A DNA stretch of 64,000 nt, from the NCBI RefSeq assembly GCF_018141445.1, contig NZ_CP058649.1, positions 5,351,001 through 5,415,000 of the forward strand, given 5' to 3'. Positions 9,759-17,557 of this stretch are shown here, piece by piece. The notes below the pieces were generated by a model. It worked only from the letters and a program-made list of their open reading frames with translations. It made no database searches and was not told where the DNA came from. The position numbers and the translations under genes were made by a program. Source of the DNA: Vallitalea pronyensis (GTDB lineage: Bacteria; Bacillota; Clostridia; Lachnospirales; Vallitaleaceae). The first letter of the stretch is position 1; each line of letters starts with the position of its first letter.

Positions 9759-10041
9759 AATTTTCTCCTCTCTGTTATAATGCCTTGATTATCTTCTAAC
9801 CTATTTTATTTCATACTTTTATGTCTAGTCATTTTAGTTTAACTCTTGTTTTTCATCCAGTCGATTTTACTGTTTTATGCCTCCTTTCACACTTTTATGT
9901 ATTAGATTACTAAACCATTTGAGCATGGTTAGCATGCTTACAATTGGTTTTTAACAGGTTTTTGGTTCTTGCATGTGGATCGTTCTTTAATAATTGCTAT
10001 TCTTACTCTCTTAGATACTAGCCAAAACATTGCTTACTCCA

Positions 10042-10365
10042 TCACTTACTGTCACTTAGATGGATTAATATTTTACCTACTTCTTTAAGTGTGTCAGCCG
10101 AAACGTTATCAACTATTCCTTGTAAACTAAGTTCTCTTTCTAGACTTGTCCTTTCCCCATATAAAACATAATCGCTTGAAATTTCTAATGCTGTGCAAAT
10201 CCTTTTTAAAACATCTACAGTGAAACCTCTTTCTCCAGTTTCTATATTGTAGATTGTATTCTCACATACACCAGCCTTTTCAGCTAGTTCATTTCTAGAT
10301 AAGCCTATTTGATCTCTTATATTCCAAATCCTTTCACCGATTTCTCTACTGTCTCCACTTACCAT
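10042..10365 (-). CDS. XRE family transcriptional regulator
   Basis: A 107-residue DNA-binding protein. The Cro/C1-type helix-turn-helix spans roughly residues 15 to 70 (LSRNELAEKAGVCENTIYNI), followed by a short helical tail probably used for dimerisation. ATG with AGGAGATAAATGCT upstream. A TATAAT box lies about 20 bases above the start, and two 13-bp direct repeats lie further upstream, which suggests autoregulation. It points away from the peptide/radical SAM genes to the right and may control either those or the cluster to its left. Confidence 0.82.
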   Translation of the reverse strand: MVSGDSREIGERIWNIRDQIGLSRNELAEKAGVCENTIYNIETGERGFTVDVLKRICTALEISSDYVLYGERTSLERELSLQGIVDNVSADTLKEVGKILIHLSDSK

Positions 10366-10418
10366 AGCATTTATCTCCTGTCGTTATTATACTATTTTTC
10401 AAACAAACCTAAAACCAA

Positions 10419-10473
10419 CATATATGGTGAATTTCCAGTATTAATACCATATTTACACTACATATATGGTGAA
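10419..10473. promoter_or_regulatory. Probable operators of the XRE regulator
   Basis: Two exact copies of CATATATGGTGAA (10419-10431 and 10461-10473) lie 42 bp apart, four helical turns. An inverted partial copy (ATACCATAT) sits between them. They lie just upstream of the regulator gene, as expected for cooperative binding on one DNA face. Confidence 0.6.
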
Positions 10474-10667
10474 ATTGTATTTTCATTTTACCAAGTTGCT
10501 CAACAAAAGTATAATAATTGCATATAATTAAAAAATATTTAAGGTGATTACGAGAATGCTATTTGGTGATAATTATTTCCATTAACACATCTTATATGAT
10601 AATCATTCAGAATAGGAGTTTGTTTTTGATTATTAAAAAAGACGAAAGGCGGGTGGTTTTATTTTGA

Positions 10668-10886
10668 GATAGTTTAGAATTTGCCAACCATCAAGATAAT
10701 GTTCATATTGAAATTGTATCCTATTATAAAAGCATAACCTTGTATTATAATAAAACTGAATATAACGATAGATTTGGATTACTATCCTTATACACGGGAA
10801 ACATACCAACGTTAGATATTAAGATACGATTGATAGCATTAACACAAGTAGGTGTTAAGACCACAAATTCACAGCGCCAGACTTAA
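10668..10886 (+). pseudogene. Open frame without start: possible gene remnant
   Basis: A 72-codon open frame ending TNSQRQT has no usable start codon. A short frame ending in a stop lies just before it. It may be the tail of a decayed gene. The rest of the 10.37 to 11.06 kb interval shows no other coding signal that I can support. Confidence 0.25.
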
Positions 10887-11063
10887 AAATACCTCCCCTA
10901 TGCCTTACATCATATTTTAATGATTAAGTTAACAGAAATGATAACTCTTGAATATATTATGATATAGCCTTTTTGAATACAAACAATTTGAGCGTGTACT
11001 GAGAGATTCAAGAAATCCTATAGACAGAAATAACATCTTTCTTAAAAAGGAATTGAGATATGC

Positions 11064-11510
11064 GTGGAAAAATATGGGAAAAAAATAGTATCAGAGAAAA
11101 TGGTAGATAGAAATTCCCTATGCCATTGTGACAATAAAACTAATGGTTGTATTAATAGTATTCAAAGTAATCCCATCATTAATATTAATATCTATATATC
11201 CGATTTGAATACGACATACTTCCATAAAAAAAGGGGTGAAAAATTGGCATATTGCGACGGAAGTGTAAATCATATTATCATCAAACCTAATATTTGTGTT
11301 ACGAATAGTATTCACGGACTAGAAGTCAATGAGGTCATCATAGAAAATGAAGATGAAATTGCAAATGAAAGTCATGAGAATATTAACACCAATGTTAGTG
11401 AATCTGAAGAATGTGATAAAGCTACTGACAGTATAAATTGTATAGTAGTTGAACCAAATATTAAAGTTGATACTGATATTAGTGGATTGACTACTACTAT
11501 TACCGTCTAG
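11064..11510 (+). CDS. Repeat-containing small protein, candidate RiPP precursor
   Basis: A 148-residue protein of unknown family with three copies of a 19-residue unit (residues about 30-48, 68-86 and 124-142). The pattern is [IV]-N-x-I-x3-P-x-I-x-[IV]-x3-I-x-[GD]-L, each copy preceded by a cysteine. Acidic, hydrophilic linkers (ENEDEIANESHE) separate copies 2 and 3. A 12-bp terminator hairpin follows, then a radical SAM gene on the same strand. Multi-core precursors next to a modifying enzyme behind a leaky terminator are typical of ribosomal peptides. The start is GTG at 11064 after AAGGA; an ATG at residue 13 is possible. The function is inferred from context only. Confidence 0.55.
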   Translation: MEKYGKKIVSEKMVDRNSLCHCDNKTNGCINSIQSNPIININIYISDLNTTYFHKKRGEKLAYCDGSVNHIIIKPNICVTNSIHGLEVNEVIIENEDEIANESHENINTNVSESEECDKATDSINCIVVEPNIKVDTDISGLTTTITV

Positions 11511-11527
11511 AAAATATATTAGTCTCC

Positions 11528-11559
11528 AAACTGCTGACATGCTTTGTCAGCAGTTTTTT
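11528..11559 (+). terminator. Terminator between repeat protein and radical SAM gene
   Basis: A 12-bp stem (AAACTGCTGACA with TGTCAGCAGTTT), a five-base loop and a T run. It lies inside what is otherwise a co-directional pair, so partial read-through would make the small protein in excess of the enzyme. Confidence 0.85.
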
Positions 11560-11668
11560 ATATAACTGTTATATTCTTCTTGCATGCATATATTACTACT
11601 GGCTATCTGACAATAGATGACTATAAACAGCCTTTAGATAATATCTTAAGTAAAGAAAGGATGATTAA

Positions 11669-13411
11669 ATGGATATCATATTTGTTGATGCATTTCAACA
11701 ATCAAGTGTAATAAGCTTTCCCATAGGCATTAATTTGTTATCAACCATAGTTAATGCCAATTCAAACTATACTTCACAGGTAATTAGTTTCCCTAATCTA
11801 CTTGCTGAAAAAAAAGTGCCCGATAATATATTGATCGAAAAAAATTATGAAACCATTACCAAATATATACTGAGTAAAAATCCCAAAATAATATCCTTTT
11901 ACACCATGGGCTCCTCATTTTTTATATCATTAATTATAGCTAAAAATATAAAAACAATTAATGCTGAGATAAAGATAGTTTTTGCTGGTCCCCACGTTAG
12001 CTTATGCGGTCCAAAGACTCTTGAAACCTTTGACTTTATAGATGTGGTCGCTATAGGTGAAGGTGAACAAAATGTAATCAGTATAATTGATTTTTTTAAC
12101 GGTAAAGAAAAAATCGAAAATGTAAAAGGTATTTGCTATAGAAAATCAAACCAAATAGTTTTTAACGAGCCCACTCCATTACTAGATAATTTGGATGACC
12201 TACCAATGCTTAATTTAAAAATGGATAATCTTCCTTCCACAATCCCTATCGAGACTGGCAGAGGGTGTCCCTATAACTGCACCTTTTGCTGTACCAAAAC
12301 CTTTTGGAAGCGTAAGGTTAGACTCAAAAGCACCGACAGAATAATTAATGAAATAAAACATTATATGAAAAAATACGGTATTAGAAAATTTGATTTCATT
12401 CATGACCTATTTACAGCCAATAAAAAAAATATTCTTGAGTTCTGCAGCAAACTGGTAGATCTAGACATGGGTATAAAATGGAATTGCAGTGCAAGGGCTG
12501 ATACCTTAGATGAAGAAATCATTCGTTTAATGGCAAGATCAGGCTGCAGCAAGATTCTTTTAGGAATTGAAACGGGCTCTCAAAGAATGCAAAGTGTCAT
12601 TAACAAGTACCTGACTATTTCTGAGGTCAAAAATACCATCCAGCTTCTGGATAAATATGGTATCGACATGCAAGTGAATTTTATTTACGGATTACCTACG
12701 GAAAAAGAGGAAGATTTGTTAGAAAGCCTTAAATTAATAAGATTTTGTGTTGAAGAAATGCTGATCCAGGAAACCACCATACACAGATGCATGTGTTTTC
12801 CGGGTACGCATATCTATCTCACTGAAAAGGATACCTTGACTTTTAATGAAAAAAATTTTTACCTATTTAAATTTCCTGCAAAAAACCATATTGACTTTAT
12901 TAAAAGATATCCAGACCTGTTTTCAAACCTGTTTACTCTTGATAGTATATTACTGGACAAATACTTTTATTTAGATATATTTGTTAATTATGTATACAAT
13001 TACTTTGCCTTTAGGACACCTAAAACCATTAAGGAAATAATAGCATATTATAACAATAGTTTATTGGAATTTTATCTGGATTACGAATCTGAATTAGAAA
13101 GAATGGCTGCTTTATTGACCCGAACAGTTTACTATGAAGATAATCTAAGTGATGTCAGAGAAGAAATGTATAGAAGCTTAGTGCTTTTTATCAAAAATAA
13201 GATGACGGATGATTTTATTTTGGAGTTATTAAAGTTTGAAGAAGAAATAATGAAGACAGTTTTGGCAGAAAATACTAAAGAGTCCCAAGCCAAAAGTTTT
13301 GACTATGATATGCTCCTTTACTATCAAAGCCTAAAAAAGAAAAAGGAAAAGTGTAAATTACTTTTTACAGTTACAAAAAATAAAGAAGTTAAAATATATA
13401 GAGATATATAG
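11669..13411 (+). CDS. B12-binding-type radical SAM protein
   Basis: A 580-residue protein. Residues about 1-150 form a Rossmann-like cobalamin-binding-type domain (FAGPHVSLCG, VVAIGEGE) without an obvious DxHxxG lower-ligand motif. The radical SAM core follows with the iron-sulfur motif RGCPYNCTFC (cysteines 200, 204, 207) and LLGIETGSQ as SAM-binding strand. The last 200 residues are helical and charged. Such enzymes methylate or rearrange unactivated carbons in natural products and peptides. Its likely substrate here is the repeat protein encoded directly upstream. Start is ATG with AAAGGATGATTAA upstream. No transporter or protease gene is adjacent. Confidence 0.85.
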   Translation: MDIIFVDAFQQSSVISFPIGINLLSTIVNANSNYTSQVISFPNLLAEKKVPDNILIEKNYETITKYILSKNPKIISFYTMGSSFFISLIIAKNIKTINAEIKIVFAGPHVSLCGPKTLETFDFIDVVAIGEGEQNVISIIDFFNGKEKIENVKGICYRKSNQIVFNEPTPLLDNLDDLPMLNLKMDNLPSTIPIETGRGCPYNCTFCCTKTFWKRKVRLKSTDRIINEIKHYMKKYGIRKFDFIHDLFTANKKNILEFCSKLVDLDMGIKWNCSARADTLDEEIIRLMARSGCSKILLGIETGSQRMQSVINKYLTISEVKNTIQLLDKYGIDMQVNFIYGLPTEKEEDLLESLKLIRFCVEEMLIQETTIHRCMCFPGTHIYLTEKDTLTFNEKNFYLFKFPAKNHIDFIKRYPDLFSNLFTLDSILLDKYFYLDIFVNYVYNYFAFRTPKTIKEIIAYYNNSLLEFYLDYESELERMAALLTRTVYYEDNLSDVREEMYRSLVLFIKNKMTDDFILELLKFEEEIMKTVLAENTKESQAKSFDYDMLLYYQSLKKKKEKCKLLFTVTKNKEVKIYRDI

Positions 13412-13514
13412 AAGACATTTTTATCATATTGGATATTATGATAACATGGATGATGCTATACAAGCTAGAGAACAAAAGCAAAATAAAATATTACAGGAAT
13501 TTGTAAATGCATAG
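13404..13514 (+). pseudogene. Fragment resembling the end of an AP2-type DNA-binding domain
   Basis: Just after the radical SAM stop, in another frame, lies a 36-codon stretch reading HIGYYDNMDDAIQAREQK. This resembles the second half of AP2 domains found in phage and mobile-element endonucleases and integrases. There is no upstream half or start. It could be the relic of a mobile gene; chance similarity is possible. Confidence 0.3.
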
Positions 13515-13667
13515 GGATATTATACATGGTCAAAAAGATGCTTAAGACCCAAATTAAACCCGCAAAACAGGTGAAATTTTAATAAAACATAAGTTTATCC
13601 ACAAGTCGTTATTAAATAATATAATTTATTAACAACTACTACAAGTAGCATGTTAATGGGATTTAGA

Positions 13668-13759
13668 CAAATAAAAACCCCTCTACCCACGTTACCGCAA
13701 GTAAAAGGACTTTTGAACGTGCGCAGAAAGATTCGAACTCTCGGCCTTCTGATCCGTAG
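13668..13759. repeat. att repeat 1: left end of the filamentous prophage
   Basis: These 92 bases are identical to 23258-23349. The right 44 bases (13716-13759) are also identical to the 3' half of the tRNA-Arg gene at 58588-58631. It is the left attachment site of the tandem prophages; to its right begins the filamentous element. Confidence 0.9.
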
Positions 13760-13820
13760 AAGGTTCGTTTTGAAAAAGCATATATATGATACTCTAGTTC
13801 TGATGTGGTACTTTTGACAA

Positions 13821-13834
13821 CAAACATATGTTCG
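13821..13834. promoter_or_regulatory. LexA-like (SOS) box
   Basis: CAAACATATGTTCG differs at one position from the palindromic Gram-positive SOS box CGAACATATGTTCG. A TTGACA lies just to its left (13814-13819), but no good -10 follows. What it would control is unclear. Confidence 0.4.
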
Positions 13835-14026
13835 CACACATTTTTTTTTATTGTTCTGATTTGAGGCATAATCATAGGATTATATGTTGATGCTTTTAAT
13901 CCTCTGATACAAATATAATGCTATTATGGGAATGTGTGTCCTTGTTTTTGGATTTTCTAGCTTCTTATACTAGAGGTCCAAAACAGATTTACATATAATC
14001 TTGGCGGCTACTTTTGGGCATAATAA

Positions 14027-14051
14027 AAACACCTCTATCATAGAAGTGTTT
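14027..14051 (-). terminator. Leftward terminator of the prophage cargo transcript
   Basis: The arms AAACACCTCTAT and ATAGAAGTGTTT pair with one mismatch. Read leftward, the hairpin is followed by a T run. Confidence 0.65.
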
Positions 14052-14067
14052 AATATACAAAATTAAA

Positions 14068-14167
14068 GATAAGTTATTTGGTAGGGAGGCGTATCCTACA
14101 TCTCTTTTCAGACCTATTGAAAACCATAGGCGCGGCAGCTGCCTGTTCTGCCCTCAAATAACTTATC
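14068..14167. other. 100-nt cloverleaf-like structured element
   Basis: A perfect 13-bp outer stem (GATAAGTTATTTG with CAAATAACTTATC) encloses three hairpins: GTAGG/CCTAC (14081-14099), CCTAT/ATAGG (14113-14130) and GGCAG/CTGCC (14134-14152). It lies in non-coding DNA between the PBECR gene and its terminator. It could be a phage packaging signal or single-strand origin acting as ssDNA, or an RNA element. Confidence 0.6.
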
Positions 14168-14219
14168 ACAATATCTTATGTAATACGTAATCATATTATA
14201 CATGCTTTTTTCATTTATG

Positions 14220-14621
14220 TCAACATTTTTTTAAAGTATTACTCTTTTTATATACATTTAATTTATCTGGAGTAATGGGAAAAATTGTTTTCACCCATAA
14301 AATACCTTTAGGTTTAATCCTTACTGCAACCACTAAGGTTTGATCTATGGTTTTTATGAACTCAATACTTTTACCGTTTGGGTGGACACCTACATAATCA
14401 GGATTAGCAATAATATCAGGCGTGAATTCAATACATTTTTTATACTCTTCATCATTTCTAAATTTATGTTTATGCTTAAGAGTATATTTTATCTTATCTT
14501 TACCAATGAGAATATCAGTTTCGTCCATTGTTAAATTTAATAAGTTAATAATTTCTTCGTTAAGTTTTCCAATTACATAAGCATTTTGGGTCAAATTATC
14601 TATATCAAATTTTTCTGTCAT
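14220..14621 (-). CDS. PBECR-type nuclease domain protein
   Basis: A 133-residue protein. Residues about 45-130 look like a PBECR domain (phage Barnase-EndoU-ColicinE5/D-RelE-like nuclease): the run DYVGVHPNGKSIEFIK, then LVVAVRIKPKG and FPITPDKLNVYKKS. These domains are predicted RNases carried by phages and mobile elements, possibly toxins or anti-host factors. The ATG at 14621 has TTAGGAGAAATTGTT upstream. It lies at the left end of the filamentous prophage, facing away from the structural genes, as cargo does. No antitoxin gene is obvious beside it. The activity is inferred. Confidence 0.65.
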   Translation of the reverse strand: MTEKFDIDNLTQNAYVIGKLNEEIINLLNLTMDETDILIGKDKIKYTLKHKHKFRNDEEYKKCIEFTPDIIANPDYVGVHPNGKSIEFIKTIDQTLVVAVRIKPKGILWVKTIFPITPDKLNVYKKSNTLKKC

Positions 14622-14847
14622 AACAATTTCTCCTAAAAACATAGTTGTGTATTTTAAAATTATAATATACTACAACACATTATATCATAATGTTATAATA
14701 AAATATACTATGTATGTCTTAAATATTGAATAAAAATTTAGAAATTTATATTTATAAGTAGACAGGAGTATCTTTATTTTTATCAGTTCAATTATGCGCA
14801 AAAGAAGGGCTTCAAGCATAATGCCTGAAACCTCTTTTTGTTATTAA

Positions 14848-15411
14848 TTAAACCTGTATTTCTTTTTTTATCTGCTCTTTAATGCTCTGACTATTATAGC
14901 TATATGAACATCTCATATGTATAATTTTGAAACCAACGATGTTAATTATCTCATCTACAAACTTATCTCTTGCAATTCTTTTAGCGTTATTATGTGATTT
15001 ATCATCTAATTCTATACATAGTATTGGTTTTAGAGAGATTTTGTCACACAATACGAAATCAATATGCTTTGACTTGATTCTATTAAAATAGCTTTGCCTA
15101 TTTTCTATGCTCCTAACTTTTACAATATCTGCAACCCTAACTTTCGAAAACAAAATACAATCTAGTTCGTTACAAATATTATTTAGGATTCTATAGAAGT
15201 TTAACTCTGCCTTTGACACTAGACTATCCGTACCATAATAAGCTTTATTAAAATCGTTATTAGGCTTTGGCTCAATTATTTCTTTTGATTGGTCAACATC
15301 TTGTACTTGGGTATTAGTACTTGTCTCATTGCTGTTTCCTTCATTATCGGAAAGTGCACTTTTAAATATGATTGCTACTATGATGATTGCTAGAATAATT
15401 AAGTAAATCAT
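14848..15411 (-). CDS. Membrane-anchored DUF2726 protein
   Basis: A 187-residue protein. An N-terminal membrane helix (residues 2-18) is followed by a polar linker and a DUF2726 domain (about 65-180) with HIDFVLCD and CIELDDKSH, the acidic and histidine residues expected of this restriction-endonuclease-like family. It may be a membrane-tethered nuclease or nucleic acid-binding protein; no activity has been shown for most members. It lies between the repressor and the PBECR gene and shares their direction. Confidence 0.72.
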   Translation of the reverse strand: MIYLIILAIIIVAIIFKSALSDNEGNSNETSTNTQVQDVDQSKEIIEPKPNNDFNKAYYGTDSLVSKAELNFYRILNNICNELDCILFSKVRVADIVKVRSIENRQSYFNRIKSKHIDFVLCDKISLKPILCIELDDKSHNNAKRIARDKFVDEIINIVGFKIIHMRCSYSYNSQSIKEQIKKEIQV

Positions 15412-15543
15412 TTTTACTCCTTACTATCCCCTGATTCATCAACCCAAAATACTATGCTTTTTATCACGTCCTTATAAAGTTTATTTATATAACATGTTCA
15501 ATTGAACAATTATATCATTAGCATTAATTAACACCTAATTTGC

Positions 15544-15852
15544 TTATTCTTTTGAATGCTCTTTTGCCATGTATTCAACTTGTCCGATTATCTTACATTG
15601 TTCCTTATATGGTAACTTATTGAAATATTTTATTAGTTCCTTTAGTTCATTTGAAATATCCATTGTATTGTTTTCTTTTCCTTCTATTAACCAACTATAC
15701 GAAGTTCCAAAAAAGTCCTTTAAGGCTACTAGTGTTTCAAATGATGGGTAATTCTTCTTTTTTTCAATAGCACTGATTTTACTTTGTGTTATTCCTATAT
15801 TCTGGGCTAATTCTCCTTGTGATAATCCTAATTTTTTTCTTAATTCCTTCAT
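15544..15852 (-). CDS. XRE family repressor of the filamentous prophage
   Basis: A 102-residue Cro/C1-type regulator: helix-turn-helix at residues about 5-55 (LSQGELAQNIGITQSKISAI) and a helical tail. The ATG at 15852 follows GTAGGAGTACGA; an in-frame TTG 21 bases upstream is less likely. It is divergent from the phage genes starting at 16094, with a palindromic operator in between, so it is probably the immunity repressor. Confidence 0.85.
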   Translation of the reverse strand: MKELRKKLGLSQGELAQNIGITQSKISAIEKKKNYPSFETLVALKDFFGTSYSWLIEGKENNTMDISNELKELIKYFNKLPYKEQCKIIGQVEYMAKEHSKE

Positions 15853-15910
15853 TCGTACTCCTACATCATTCAAAAAAACACCTCTTTTTATTCTTTATGG
15901 ACTATTTCTA

Positions 15911-15939
15911 TTGACTTTTAAGTCCTTATGGACTATAGT
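15911..15939 (+). promoter_or_regulatory. Rightward filamentous-phage promoter with operator in its spacer
   Basis: TTGACT, a 17-bp spacer and TATAGT form a good promoter. The palindrome AGTCCTTATGGACT (15921-15934) fills the spacer. A related half site (CTTTATGGACTA) lies at 15893-15904, nearer the repressor gene. Repressor bound here would block polymerase. Confidence 0.75.
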
Positions 15940-16093
15940 ATATATAGATAATACTTTTCTAATTAGTATTTATATCTTAAAGGATTATATTAATATCTAA
16001 TTATAGCACATCTATCTAATCATATCTATAAAAAGATGTCGTGGTGATGTCGTCTAAGATTGTTATATAATTTTTTGTACAAGGGGTGTAGTA

Positions 16094-16594
16094 GTGTTAA
16101 GTATTGATGACAGGATTAATCAACATAGGTTGACTATATTAAGCTTATCTAAGAAAATTGACTATCTTGTAATGTTAATGGATGGTTATCCAAATTATGT
16201 ATTTTATGATTCATGGGAAAATCAAGTTGATGTTTCATTATGTAAAATAAGACGCATTAAGGAAGAAATAAATAAGTTAAGGTTAAAAAATGAATTGAGA
16301 ATACTTAAAAATAATAAAGATGAAAAGGAGTTGATAACAGTGAAAACAAAGCAAAAAATGACTTTTTTACGTAAGGAAAAATTTGAAGGAATTTCTAAAA
16401 AGACTAACCTAGAGTATAGTATCACAAACTTATTTTTTCTTGATGACGAGTATCAAGAGGTTAAATTGGGACTATCTAAGGAATGTACACTTGACTTAGA
16501 ATCACTAAAAACTTTAAAACCATATGAAGTGAATATTGATATTCAATTAGGAAATTATGTAAGTGCTAATGTCCTAGAATTTAAAGCTATCTAG
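16094..16594 (+). CDS. Probable phage ssDNA-binding protein, with possible internal start
   Basis: A 166-residue protein, first of the rightward filamentous-phage genes. The first half is helical and charged; the second half (MTFLRKEKFEG to the end) is beta-rich and about the size of an inovirus gene V ssDNA-binding protein. An internal in-frame GTG at 16340 has AAGGAG nine bases upstream and would give an 84-residue product. Either a fusion or a gene-within-gene is possible. The position ahead of coat genes fits the inovirus layout. The ssDNA-binding role is inferred from size, fold impression and position. Confidence 0.5.
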   Translation: MLSIDDRINQHRLTILSLSKKIDYLVMLMDGYPNYVFYDSWENQVDVSLCKIRRIKEEINKLRLKNELRILKNNKDEKELITVKTKQKMTFLRKEKFEGISKKTNLEYSITNLFFLDDEYQEVKLGLSKECTLDLESLKTLKPYEVNIDIQLGNYVSANVLEFKAI

Positions 16595-16627
16595 TTACAT
16601 TATTTGTAACTTCATATACACTCTTTA

Positions 16628-16657
16628 GTCTGCTGTCCTCTCTTCGGGATGGCAGAC
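16628..16657 (+). terminator. Stem-loop between the first two phage genes
   Basis: GTCTGCTGTCC pairs with GGATGGCAGAC (two G-U pairs) around a TCTCTTCG loop. The T run is poor, so it may be a weak terminator or an RNA-stabilising hairpin. Confidence 0.5.
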
Positions 16658-16682
16658 GACTCTTAAAGAAAGAGGTGAATAG

Positions 16683-17057
16683 ATGGCATTAACTAAGGCA
16701 CAATTAAAAGCAGTACAAGGCTACTGCTACAATGAAGAAGCCAAAAGAAAGTATGTAACTATGTATTGTAGTTACCAATGTATAGATTGTCAAAGACTTA
16801 TATGCAACGGTGGCAAGTGCTACGGTAAGAAACAAGTTAGCGAGTGTCAAGGATATGTTGATAAATCAGTATCCAAGATTCACTTAGAAGCCAATGATAT
16901 AGCCAAAAATCCCAACGGTATACTATGTTATGTTAAGAAAGTCGTTGGAGATCGTTGCCTAGTATTAGAACAGTTTCAAGATAGATGGTATCCCCTATCC
17001 ATGCTTGAATTGTTCAAGTCCCATCGGGAATGTAGTTGGGGGAATGGTCATAGATGA
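16683..17057 (+). CDS. Cysteine-rich hypothetical phage protein
   Basis: A 124-residue protein with cysteine clusters (MYCSYQCIDCQ, ICNGGKC), likely a zinc-binding fold, followed by a small beta-rich half (VKKVVGDRCLVLEQF). I do not recognise the family. It has a strong site (AGAGGTGAATAG) before ATG and lies in the filamentous-phage operon. Confidence 0.65.
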   Translation: MALTKAQLKAVQGYCYNEEAKRKYVTMYCSYQCIDCQRLICNGGKCYGKKQVSECQGYVDKSVSKIHLEANDIAKNPNGILCYVKKVVGDRCLVLEQFQDRWYPLSMLELFKSHRECSWGNGHR

Positions 17058-17083
17058 TTGATTTTGTAGGGGGTGTTCTGTAA

Positions 17084-17389
17084 GTGGAATATGTACAAAA
17101 GTTAGAGTTAGTAATATTTGCTCTTATTATGTTTAATGTATTTGATTGGTTCATGGGTCTTTATTATCGAAAGATATGTAAAAGGAGCAAGTGTGGTAAA
17201 TGTTTCTTTTGGAGTTGCCCATTCTATCAGTTATCGTCACGAAAAAGTCTAATAAAGTATCTTGATAAACAAATTGAAGTTACTAATCGTTCATTAGGCA
17301 AGATTAAAGATGAAAAGATGATAATTGCGTATAATGCTGAGATTAGTGCCTATCAGCACACTATATTCTATTTGGAAAGTTGCAAATGA
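17084..17389 (+). CDS. Small membrane protein of the filamentous phage
   Basis: A 101-residue protein: one membrane helix (residues 5-25), a cysteine motif KRSKCGKCFFWSC and a helical tail. GTG start. The function is unknown; assembly or minor coat roles are possible because of its position. Confidence 0.6.
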   Translation: MEYVQKLELVIFALIMFNVFDWFMGLYYRKICKRSKCGKCFFWSCPFYQLSSRKSLIKYLDKQIEVTNRSLGKIKDEKMIIAYNAEISAYQHTIFYLESCK

Positions 17390-17413
17390 TTGATTTTATA
17401 AGGAGTGAAAGGA

Positions 17414-17557
17414 ATGTCCGTCATAAGGTTTTTATTCCTGTTTAGCCTGTTCATGGTAGGTGTCAACATATTGTGGGTTGCTTGGGAAATTTACATGGCT
17501 CTATCAAGACGGAAGGAAAAACGAGATAGTGAGGATATGAGCGATTGGTTTTTATAG
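17414..17557 (+). CDS. Tiny single-helix protein, minor-coat-like
   Basis: A 47-residue ORF begins ATG after AAGGAGTGAAAGGA. One hydrophobic helix (residues 3-30) is followed by a basic then acidic tail (SRRKEKRDSEDM). Size and topology resemble inovirus pVII/pIX-type minor coat proteins. Too short for family assignment. Confidence 0.6.
   Translation: MSVIRFLFLFSLFMVGVNILWVAWEIYMALSRRKEKRDSEDMSDWFL

Larger units (their letters stand above)
13760..14219. other. Non-coding left end of the filamentous prophage
   Basis: No convincing gene is seen here. The stretch holds a LexA-like box (13821-13834), a leftward terminator (14027-14051) and a cloverleaf-like inverted-repeat structure (14068-14167). 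Confidence 0.6.

Noticed and set aside
13595..13603. TTATCCACA, a perfect DnaA box (another at 1322)
   Set aside because: Single copies in AT-rich DNA are expected by chance; no cluster or DnaA gene is near.
13595..13875. Two leftward frames of 70 to 80 codons over the att site
   Set aside because: They run through the tRNA fragment and have no ribosome binding site; they are chance frames.
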